Shown: one piece after another, positions 24,595 through 31,828 of the stretch
How the letters are laid out: every line of letters begins with the position of its first letter
How positions within the stretch are numbered: position 1 is the stretch's first letter
Source of the DNA: Acidimicrobiia bacterium
GTDB taxonomy: Bacteria > Actinomycetota > Acidimicrobiia > Acidimicrobiales > AC-14
Length of the DNA stretch: 61,777 nucleotides
Assembly (NCBI GenBank): GCA_023265025.1
Contig: JAHFUP010000021.1
Span: 1-61,777, forward strand
Direction of reading: 5' to 3'
Translations under genes and position numbers: made by a program
Notes under the pieces: generated by a model
Database searches by the model: none
What the model was told of the DNA's origin: nothing
The model's input: the letters and a program-made list of their open reading frames with translations, nothing else

Positions 24595-25833
24595 TCAGGC
24601 CGACTTCCGGCTGGACCGGCGCAGCCGCCGGTGACGTTCGGGGACCGGCTCGTCCGGCAGGTCGACCTCGGGCGTGATCACCTTGGTCAACAGTCCCGCC
24701 ACCAACGCCTTGCTGACGTCGCCCCGAGGGGCGTAGGCCAGCACGGGCTGGCCCATGTTGAGCGAGCGGTTCACCTCGCGGCCATACGGGATCACCATCG
24801 AGAAACCCTGGGGGAAGTACTGCTCGACCCGTTCCACATCGATCCCCACGTCCGGCTCCACCTTGTTGAGGAGCAGGCTCACCCGCTCGGTCGGCACCTT
24901 CAGCTTCTTCAGCGTCGCGAGCATGACGCCGAGGTTGCGCACGCTCGGGAGGTCCAGCGTGGCCAGCACGAAGATCTGGTCCGCCTGCTCCAGGGCGACC
25001 AGGACGGCCTCGCTCAACGCCGTCGGCGTGTCGACGATGACGTAGTCGAACCGGCTCCGCGCCGCATCGAGCACGCGGGCGACGTCGCCGGCCTCGATGC
25101 CGTCAGCCTGCGCAGGATCCTCCGGCGCAGCCAGCACCCGGAACCCAGACTCGTGCGCTTCGAGGTGGTCTTCGAGCCGGCGCCCGAGCTCGGCGTCGTC
25201 GCCGTCGTGGCTGACGAGGTCGTGGATCGTGGCGCGGGGTCGCAGGCGTAGAGCGGTCGAGAGCTCCCCGAACTGGAGGTCGAGGTCGATCAGGCACACC
25301 TGCTTCTTGGCCTGCGTCTGCAGGTGAAACGCGAGGTTGGTGGCAAAGAACGTCTTGCCCGACCCGCCGCTCGCCGAGACCACGGCGACCACCATGCCGG
25401 GGGCGGTGGCAGCCTTCGCGGTTGTCTCCCGGACCGCGCTCAGCGCCACCAGGCGGGCGCCGGCCTCTATCGCCTGGGTGATTGCGTCGAGCAGTGTGTC
25501 GTCGGCGACTGGAAGCCGCAGGATGTCCAGGGCGCCGGCCCGGACGGTCTCCCTGAGGTCGGAGCCGCGCCAGTGGTTCAGGGCTAGCAGGAGCTGGGTC
25601 TCGGGCACCTCCGCCCGCAGCGCCCGGAGGTGCTGAAAGCCGTTCGTCTTCGACGTGATCGGGCCGGCGACGACGGCCTCGAACGGCCCGGAATCGCGGA
25701 CCGTCGCGTTGACCTCGTCCCAGGACTGGCACCACACCACGTGGGGACACGGTCGGGACGACTCGGTCACCCGCTTCACCTGGACGCTCAGGTCCTCCGT
25801 GTCGTCGACGACGAGAATCTTGGGGGCCCGCAC
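24595..25833 (-). CDS. tadZ: Tad pilus localisation ATPase TadZ/CpaE (MinD/ParA family)
   Basis: 412 residues. Residues 1-125 are an atypical receiver-like domain (ILVVDDTEDL, then LRETVRAGALDILRLPVADD). Residues 145-395 are a MinD/ParA ATPase: deviant Walker A SASGGSGKTFFATN at about 152-165, QVCLIDLDLQFGELSTALRL, and YVIVDTPTALSEAVLVALEQ as Walker B region. Family role: places the Tad machine in the cell. The family's signature Lys of the deviant Walker A (KGGxGKT) is replaced by Ser here (SGGSGKT), which is also seen in some CpaE proteins but may lower ATPase activity. It sits between cpaB and tadB with gaps of 9 and 5 bases. Confidence 0.9.
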   Translation of the reverse strand: MRAPKILVVDDTEDLSVQVKRVTESSRPCPHVVWCQSWDEVNATVRDSGPFEAVVAGPITSKTNGFQHLRALRAEVPETQLLLALNHWRGSDLRETVRAGALDILRLPVADDTLLDAITQAIEAGARLVALSAVRETTAKAATAPGMVVAVVSASGGSGKTFFATNLAFHLQTQAKKQVCLIDLDLQFGELSTALRLRPRATIHDLVSHDGDDAELGRRLEDHLEAHESGFRVLAAPEDPAQADGIEAGDVARVLDAARSRFDYVIVDTPTALSEAVLVALEQADQIFVLATLDLPSVRNLGVMLATLKKLKVPTERVSLLLNKVEPDVGIDVERVEQYFPQGFSMVIPYGREVNRSLNMGQPVLAYAPRGDVSKALVAGLLTKVITPEVDLPDEPVPERHRRLRRSSRKSA

Positions 25834-25842
25834 CGCGCCCCC

Positions 25843-26610
25843 CTACACGGCGAGGGCGCTGCCAGGCCCCGCGCCGGGCGTCTTGACAGCTCCCTCACCC
25901 TTGGGCACGAGGTCGAGGTACAGCCGCTCGAACTCGTTCAGGTAGATGAGCCGCTCGGCCTCGACGGGCGTCACCGCAAGCAGGTAGATCATGTTCGGGC
26001 TGCCGACCTGGCCCTGCACGGCAGGGAGCCCGGTGCCGTTGACGCTGAGCACGTCGATGCCCTGGAGGACGAGGCGGACGACGCCTAGGCCATCGGGCGT
26101 CTTGGCGATGCCGAAGACGTCGACCTTGTCGCCGGCGCCCACGAAGCCGGCGACCCCGGGCAGCGGCGCGATCTCGAGGGCCAATGCCCGCTTGCCCGCC
26201 GGGATCACGACGGTGCCGATACGGGTCTGCGGCGCAGGGAACATGGAGGTGGTGATCAGCGCGCCGGCAGGAATGGCCGCGCCGGCCACCCGACCGGAGA
26301 GCTGGGTGGCCTCGGTCACGGCGTCTGCCGGACGCTGCTCGGGAAGGATCGACTTGGTCTGTATCGCGCCCTCGGCGATCGCGGTCGACGCCGCGGTGCC
26401 CGCCGGCACCGGGGCGGTCGCGTAATAGGCCTGCACCTTCGGAGTGGCGTCCGCCGCGGCCTTGGGCCGGGTCTGGATGTAGGCCGCCCCGCCGGCGCCG
26501 GCGACCACGAGGGTCACGCCGGCCATCAGCGCGGTCTTCGTCCTACGTGTCAGATTGGATCGCACTCCACTCACCTCATCAACCGGTTTGGCTCGTACCC
26601 TTTCCTTCAC
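25843..26610 (-). CDS. cpaB: Tad pilus assembly protein CpaB/RcpC
   Basis: 255 residues. One N-terminal membrane helix (TALMAGVTLVVAGAGGAAYI) then an exported part. VQAYYATAPVPAGTAASTAI and AGAAIPAGALITTSMF form the SAF domain that is diagnostic for CpaB, and RALALEIAPLPGVAGFVGAG with DKVDVFGIA the RcpC domain. CpaB is thought to modulate pilus assembly through peptidoglycan or periplasmic contacts. It is the first of the cpaB-tadZ-tadB-tadC run; the TadG-like gene ends 43 bases upstream. Confidence 0.9.
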   Translation of the reverse strand: MKERVRAKPVDEVSGVRSNLTRRTKTALMAGVTLVVAGAGGAAYIQTRPKAAADATPKVQAYYATAPVPAGTAASTAIAEGAIQTKSILPEQRPADAVTEATQLSGRVAGAAIPAGALITTSMFPAPQTRIGTVVIPAGKRALALEIAPLPGVAGFVGAGDKVDVFGIAKTPDGLGVVRLVLQGIDVLSVNGTGLPAVQGQVGSPNMIYLLAVTPVEAERLIYLNEFERLYLDLVPKGEGAVKTPGAGPGSALAV

Positions 26611-26653
26611 TATCGACGGGGCCGGACGACTTGTTGATGAGGCAAACGCACTA

Positions 26654-28654
26654 CTAGCGCACGAGTAACGTCGTGTAGATCGTCACCGGGATCGAGTCCT
26701 CGGGATTGGGAACGAGGTTCACGGTGGCGCCACCGGTCACCTTCATGCTGGTGGCCACGAACTGGGCGCTGAGGTCGATCGGCAACGATCCGCCGCCGGC
26801 CAGGTTGAAGGCGTCGGCGTTTGGGAGGAAGTACACGCCTCGCACGCTCGTTGCCGCCCCACCGGTCAGGCTGTTCGTGTTGCCACCCGCCTCGGTCCAG
26901 AACCCGAGATCCTCGAACGGGTTGGTGGTCAGCAGCTCGTTGGCCTCCGGGAGGCGACCGGTGATCTCGTTGGGCGCGGAGAGGTCGACGAACGAGCCGC
27001 TCGACACCGAGATCGTCCCGGAGTAGGTGTCGCAGGACTGCCCTGCGGGACAGGGGTACACACCATCGGCGTTCGGCACCTTGTCGTAGCCGCTCGCCAG
27101 GTAGATGGTGGTCTGGCACAGGCGAATCGTGGACCCGGATCCTGCCTTGAACGAGCCCTTGCCCACCACCAGCCGGTTGGAGTGACCGGCCCCTGTCCGG
27201 CCGGAGCACGTCGATGCTCCGCCGGCGTTGACCGTGAAGGTGCTGGCTGAGCCCGTCAGGTCGATACCCACCTTGTTCCCGGACTCCGTGCCGCCCACGT
27301 ACAGCTTGCGCGGGTCGGTGATGGTGAAGACGTTGTTCACCGCCAGGGTTCCCGTCACCACGATGTAGGCGTCTGCCGCGGTGAGGATCAGTTGCGTCGT
27401 CACGTTGAGGTCGCAGTCGAACCAGATGTTCTGGGCCGTGAGCCGCCCCGACACAGAAAAGAAGGTGGCCAGGTTGTTGCAGTCGGCGCCTGCGCCATTG
27501 CCCCGTTCGAGCACGAGCCAGGTGATCCCGTTGCCGGTGCAGTGCTTGCTGGCATCCACGGCGGTGCAGCCCGGCGGCAGGTGGTTGGAGGACGCCATGA
27601 TCGCCTTCACGGACGCATCCAGGGCGGCGATGTTGGCCCGGTACCGGCGGTCGGTGTACTTCCGTCCGGTGCGCGGTGACGGGACCGCCTTCGTATCCCC
27701 GTAGGTGGAGGGGTACGCGCTGGACACGATGTTGGCTGCCTTGTTGAAGTTGATGGCGTAGATGCCGATCCTGGAGGGCCGTGTCCCGACCCCCGGCCGG
27801 CAGTCAGGAAGCGTCGAGTTCGTGCTGCAGGCCAGCACGGAGGGTCCACCGGTCGTCGCCTGGGCGTTCAGGATGGGCGACGGGCAGCTGCCGTCACCGA
27901 TGCTGTCGATCTGGATGGTCCCGGGATAGGCGTTGTAGGGCTGGGCGATCACGCGGGTGTTGGCGCCGCCGGTCTGGAGCACGTCGCACTTGGTGCGCTC
28001 GAGCAGTTGCAGTGCGGCCACGAAATCCAGGGTCTCGGTGGCGTTGAGACGCCCGACCGACCGGACGCGGACGAGCTTTGGCCCCGCCCCACCGACCTGG
28101 GCGAACGCCGGCGTCTCGCGCTCGGTCAGGACGACGGCGAGATTGTCGCACGAGCCCATCTCTGCCGCGCCGGTGTCCCCCATGTTGGCGTCCGCCGGAT
28201 AGGCCGGGTCGGGGAGGACGTACCCGGCCTGGATCATGACGGTGTACCGGCCACCGCCGGCGGTGGCCTGGAGCTTGGCCCACGTGGACGGCGTGTTGGG
28301 CGAGCACGGCACCGCGTCCGGCGCGCTGGCTACTGCCGGGCAGGGGCTGGAGACCTTGACCGTCGGCGGCACGGCGACGTTCGACCAGGTCTCGCTGCCG
28401 GGGTCGAACGAGGAGAACAGCTTCGCATTGCCGAGGAGGAACTCCCGGGCCTTGCACACGCCGGCCCAGGGGCCGAACGCGAGGCGGGCGATCCCCGCCC
28501 TGGCCGCCACGTCGGTGACGCCCTTGTTGACCCGTCGGTCGATCCGGAGCTGGCCCAGGTCGAAGACGAGCCCGGCCATGAGCAACGCGCCGAGCGCGAC
28601 AAACGTGCTCAGCAACAGGATGGCGCCCTTCTCGTCCTTCCGCCGGGCCCTCAT
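26654..28654 (-). CDS. TadG-like protein (Tad domain, large exported part)
   Basis: 666 residues. A positively charged start MRARRKDEKGAILLLSTFVA leads into one membrane helix and LRIDRRVNKGVTDVAARAGI, the N-terminal pattern of TadG/Flp-associated minor pseudopilin-like proteins. The remaining 600 residues are exported, rich in Ser, Thr and Gly, with about 20 Cys that could form disulfides. The C-terminal third (from about 490) looks like repeated beta-strand segments (polymer-forming type). Probably a minor pilus or surface component. The ATG overlaps the stop of the TadE-like gene (ATGA), which settles the start over the longer frame. Confidence 0.8.
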   Translation of the reverse strand: MRARRKDEKGAILLLSTFVALGALLMAGLVFDLGQLRIDRRVNKGVTDVAARAGIARLAFGPWAGVCKAREFLLGNAKLFSSFDPGSETWSNVAVPPTVKVSSPCPAVASAPDAVPCSPNTPSTWAKLQATAGGGRYTVMIQAGYVLPDPAYPADANMGDTGAAEMGSCDNLAVVLTERETPAFAQVGGAGPKLVRVRSVGRLNATETLDFVAALQLLERTKCDVLQTGGANTRVIAQPYNAYPGTIQIDSIGDGSCPSPILNAQATTGGPSVLACSTNSTLPDCRPGVGTRPSRIGIYAINFNKAANIVSSAYPSTYGDTKAVPSPRTGRKYTDRRYRANIAALDASVKAIMASSNHLPPGCTAVDASKHCTGNGITWLVLERGNGAGADCNNLATFFSVSGRLTAQNIWFDCDLNVTTQLILTAADAYIVVTGTLAVNNVFTITDPRKLYVGGTESGNKVGIDLTGSASTFTVNAGGASTCSGRTGAGHSNRLVVGKGSFKAGSGSTIRLCQTTIYLASGYDKVPNADGVYPCPAGQSCDTYSGTISVSSGSFVDLSAPNEITGRLPEANELLTTNPFEDLGFWTEAGGNTNSLTGGAATSVRGVYFLPNADAFNLAGGGSLPIDLSAQFVATSMKVTGGATVNLVPNPEDSIPVTIYTTLLVR

Positions 28655-29190
28655 CCTGTGTCCCTTTCGAACCGGGCCACCAGCTTCCCCGTCAGCGTCG
28701 TGCTCTTGGAGAAGAGAAAGAACTCCATTTTGGCCGGCTTGGTGGCCGACACCTTGACCAGGTGCACCGAGGGCTCGTTCACAGCGCCGGCCGGGTCGCT
28801 GAGTCCACAGGTGGTGCTCGGCGTTGTGGTCGTCGTCGTCACGAGCGCCGGCAGCACCCACTTGACGCACACGTCCTCGACCCGAACGTCGCCGCCCGAG
28901 GCCGACACGATCCGGTCCTTTACGCTGTTCTCCCAGGTGGTCAGGGCGCTCGGCCCGGTGCCCATCGGGAGGCTGGCGCCGAAGCGCGCCCCCTCACGGA
29001 CCGCTTCGGTCAGCCCGATCTTGTTCGTGTACGCGACGCCGCCGGTGTAGATCCCGAGCAGGAGCGACAGGAAGAGCGGGGTCACCAGCATGAATTCGAA
29101 GACCACCGCGCCGCGCTCGGATCGGAGGCGTCGCGCACCGAAACGGTGGCGAGCCCGCACGAACCAGGGGCGGGGCGCCATCGAGGGCAT
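28651..29190 (-). CDS. TadE-like minor pseudopilin
   Basis: 179 residues. RSERGAVVFEFMLVTPLFLS is the TadE motif: a basic stretch, a processing-site-like Gly, Glu five residues later and a hydrophobic helix. GARFGASLP and a Thr-rich segment follow. TadE proteins are processed by the prepilin peptidase and assembled as minor pilins. First gene of the Tad run as transcribed, overlapping the TadG-like gene by ATGA. The zinc-ribbon/coiled-coil gene B ends 66 bases upstream, so transcription may run through from it. Confidence 0.85.
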   Translation of the reverse strand: MPSMAPRPWFVRARHRFGARRLRSERGAVVFEFMLVTPLFLSLLLGIYTGGVAYTNKIGLTEAVREGARFGASLPMGTGPSALTTWENSVKDRIVSASGGDVRVEDVCVKWVLPALVTTTTTTPSTTCGLSDPAGAVNEPSVHLVKVSATKPAKMEFFLFSKSTTLTGKLVARFERDTG

Positions 29191-29256
29191 CCATCAGCCT
29201 TCGACGGAAGGCGCGAACTCCTGGATAGTCCGGACGGATCAATTACCGGGTTGCGG

Positions 29257-30753
29257 TCACCGCTTCGTCGACGGGCGGGACGGCTTGGCCGCCGGCGGGG
29301 CGCCGTCGCCCTTCTTGCGCAGGCGCTCGACGCTCAGGAGCAGGGACTCGAGCGCCTCGTCCTGAGCCTCGACGTGCTCCTGTAGGCGCCTGACGTCGCT
29401 GCGGAACGGGCTCGACGCCGCCGCCTGCGCCGACGCCCTGGCAGCCGTCGCCGTGGCTGCGTCGGCCGCCTGCTGGAGAGTGGCGACGTGGGCCTTCACC
29501 TGTTGGAGCTCGCGGGCCAGGTCGTCGGTGAAGACGAGGACGGCGGAGGCCTGCGCTCCGGCCTCGCCTTTCCGTGCCTTCCGGCCCTTGCCCGACTCGG
29601 CGGCCAGTGCGGGAGCACGGACGATGGCCTCGAGCCGGTCCTCGACGTCGGCCTGGCCGCCGGCGACACGCGTGACCGCAGCCCGGACCTCGATGATCTC
29701 ACTCCGCAGGGCGCCCATGCCGGCGTCGAGCGCGGCATGCAACTCGCCCAGCTCCGACATCTCGGCGGCGATGCGCTGCATCCGCTTCTCCAAGGCCTGC
29801 AGCCGGGCCGAGACATCGGCGGCCGGCGCAGCAGCCGTCGAGCGGACCTCGGCCAGGCCGTCGGCGAGCACGGCCCGAAGCTCGTCGGCCTGGGAGGCAA
29901 GCGACTCGGCCAACCGGCCGGCGACCCGCGTGGCTTCCTGGTCCAGGCCGGCGAGCCCGTCGGAAACCTCGCCCATCCGGCCCTCCAGGGCATGGAGGCG
30001 GGCGGCGTCGGACGCGGCGGCGAGCGCGGTCCGCTCCTCCAGCCGGTCGAGCCGGCCTGTCACCGTGGCGCCGAAGCCGGCCGGCAACTGGTCCACGGAC
30101 GCGGCGACGGTGTCGATGCGCTCCGCAAGCAGCGCCTGGGCGCGGGCCAGCTCCTCGGTGGCCGCGCCGGCGCCGGCGAGATCGGCCGTCACCCGGCCCA
30201 CAACGTCGCCGACCTCCGCCTGCAGGTGCTTGATCCGCCCGTCCATCTCCTCCAGCGAGCCGTCCAGGCGCTCGGCGGCAACCTGCTCCACGCGCTCGAC
30301 GGCTCCCTGCAACGCCTCTCGGAGCTCCTGCTGGCCCGTGGTCAGCTGCTCGACGGTCGTGGCGACGGTCGCCAACTCCGTCTCCGTGGCCTCGGACCCG
30401 ACCTCCACAGCGCCGTCCCGCTCGGCCTTCAGTGTGTCGACCAGCGCGGTCAGCTCCGCCAGCCGGCGGTCGAGGTCCTCCACGCGGGAGTCGACGGCCG
30501 GCGCCGGCGCCCGTTCGGCCGTCACCGAAGCAGGCGATAACCCCTTGGCCCGGCAGTCGTCGCACGTGACCGGCTCGACCGGCTGGTCCAGGTCGCCGGG
30601 GCCCAGCAGTGCCGGCCCGACGACGTCACGCCCGCAGTTCGAACAGGGGACCAGCCGGTTGAAGTGGGCAGCATCCCCCCGGAGGACGAGCCGGGCGGAA
30701 CGGATCGCGTAGATCGGCTCGCCGGCATCGGTCTCGCCGGTTGGCCTGGGCAT
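29257..30753 (-). CDS. Zinc-ribbon/coiled-coil protein B, upstream of the Tad genes (function unknown)
   Basis: 498 residues, paralogue of protein A at 21452-22615. The head holds C37/C40 (PCSNC) and C64/C67 (CDDC), a zinc ribbon. Residues about 85-480 are an almost continuous coiled coil rich in Ala, Glu, Leu and Arg; a short basic break (KGRKARKGEAG) lies near 390 and the tail is Lys/Pro-rich. No signal peptide or membrane helix. The start is uncertain: just before this ATG the frame encodes SWVALRTLRQ, matching the true N-terminus of protein A (MWVGLRTLRQ), but no ATG, GTG or TTG exists between it and an upstream TAG stop. The real protein may start at a rare codon, or the conserved block may have been lost from it. 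Confidence 0.75.
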   Translation of the reverse strand: MPRPTGETDAGEPIYAIRSARLVLRGDAAHFNRLVPCSNCGRDVVGPALLGPGDLDQPVEPVTCDDCRAKGLSPASVTAERAPAPAVDSRVEDLDRRLAELTALVDTLKAERDGAVEVGSEATETELATVATTVEQLTTGQQELREALQGAVERVEQVAAERLDGSLEEMDGRIKHLQAEVGDVVGRVTADLAGAGAATEELARAQALLAERIDTVAASVDQLPAGFGATVTGRLDRLEERTALAAASDAARLHALEGRMGEVSDGLAGLDQEATRVAGRLAESLASQADELRAVLADGLAEVRSTAAAPAADVSARLQALEKRMQRIAAEMSELGELHAALDAGMGALRSEIIEVRAAVTRVAGGQADVEDRLEAIVRAPALAAESGKGRKARKGEAGAQASAVLVFTDDLARELQQVKAHVATLQQAADAATATAARASAQAAASSPFRSDVRRLQEHVEAQDEALESLLLSVERLRKKGDGAPPAAKPSRPSTKR

Positions 30754-31179
30754 CTGGCGCAGGGTACGCAGCGCGACCCAACTGGCCCGACTGTGGCGCC
30801 TCGCTGCTGGACTTGACGAATCGGAGATAGATGCAGCGTAACCGTGCGCCCGGCGCTAGCACCCCCAACGGTGCGAACTCGCGCCCGCCCGCAAGTCGCT
30901 AGTTCTGCTTGAGGACAAGGGTGTTGAACCTGTTGACATGGTCCAACGGTGTAGGGCTGTGGGGGGCTCTGCCCCCCACAGGTGGCCCGCAGGCGGCTTG
31001 GCCGCCGAGGAGCCTGCGCGCCGCCGGAGGCGGCTCGATGGAGGGGAGGGGGCCGGGGGGAGCCCGCCAGCTCGCTCGCCGCTCGGTCACAATGAAGTCT
31101 TGGGCGAGATGGAGAGCGAAATCCTTGCTCGTTCGGGAGGCCGCGGATGAAGACCTCCACGGCATCCGTCAAGTCCCCC
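30754..31179. other. Gene-free stretch with a strong GC hairpin
   Basis: No convincing gene on either strand. The notable structure is a perfect 10-bp stem, TGTGGGGGGC at 30958-30967 and GCCCCCCACA at 30971-30980, with a TCT loop. It could be a terminator for either direction, but no T-run follows. The remainder is G-rich with short inverted repeats and grades into the decayed transposase. It separates the Tad/coiled-coil block from the accessory island. Confidence 0.5.
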
Positions 31180-31513
31180 CTCGGCGACCTGCCTCATCAG
31201 CCAGCTCAAGGGCGGCGTCCGGCCCTGCACGCCCCTGTCAACACCCTGAGCGCCAACTGGGCCTACATGACCATGGGGTCACTCGCGTGGAGCATCAAGG
31301 CCTGGGCGCCCTGCTGCTGCCCGTGTCGCCCCGCTGAGCCGACAAGCACGAACACCAGCGCCGTCGGCTGGTCACCATGGAGTTCCGCACGTTCCGCCAG
31401 GCCTTCATCGACATCCCCTGCCAGATCGTCAGGGTGCCCGCAACGTGCGCTGCCGGGTCCAGGCCTGGACCCGTGGCTCGGCCCGTTCTTCCGACTGCTC
31501 GAGGCACTCTGAC
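31180..31513 (+). pseudogene. Decayed IS1380-family transposase, C-terminal remnant
   Basis: Reading across frames recovers the C-terminal third of an IS1380-type DDE transposase: LISQLKGGVR (the block with the third acidic residue in the family), VNTLSANWAYMTMGSLAWSI, LLLPVSPR-stop-ADKHEHQRRRL, MEFRTFRQAFIDIPCQIVR and LGPFFRLLEAL. At least three frameshifts and one nonsense codon (TGA where the family has Trp) interrupt it, so it is inactive. The N-terminal two thirds are absent. I cannot see the element's ends. It marks past transposition at the left edge of the island that holds the TIR and RES genes. Confidence 0.7.
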
Positions 31514-31694
31514 GCCGCGCCCGTCCGGCGCTCCACCGCCTGGGCCCGCAACGGCCCGCGGTTGCCAACGACTCCGCCAGGAAGCGTCAACGGGCATAAA
31601 GACGTCGTCCAACACCAGCAGCCCCCGGTCATCAGGCCAGCGAACCATCACGCAGGCGCCGCCGACCGTCACCCTGCGACTTGCGCTTGTCTCA

Positions 31695-31819
31695 GTAGGA
31701 GGCTGGCGTCTAAGTCCTCGTTCGGCGCCTGACCGCACGCCTGGCGGCTCGTTCTGCACGCGAACCTCCGGTCAGGCGCCTCGGCGCGCAGCGCCGCCGC
31801 GAGCGCACCAGCCTCCTAC
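31695..31819. repeat. Nested palindromic element directly before the TIR-WD40 gene
   Basis: Two nested perfect inverted repeats: outer GTAGGAGGCTGG (31695-31706) with CCAGCCTCCTAC (31808-31819), and inner GGCGCCTGACCG (31724-31735) with CGGTCAGGCGCC (31769-31780). The whole can fold into one long cruciform. TA dinucleotides border the GGAGGCTGG arms on both sides, as expected for a TA-targeting MITE. The element ends nine bases before the ATC codon at which homology of the TIR domain begins and it contains no usable start codon for that gene. A structured 5' leader of the TIR gene is the alternative. Confidence 0.65.
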
Positions 31820-31828
31820 GATTGCACC

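Noticed and set aside
30958-30980. Rho-independent terminator
   Set aside because: The stem is strong but neither side has a T-run, and no gene ends beside it; listed only as a hairpin.
31532-31690. Minus-strand frame containing GGACVMVRWPDDRGLLVLDD
   Set aside because: Faintly protein-like but short, with no start, no identifiable family and frame breaks on both sides; probably chance or unrecognisable decay.
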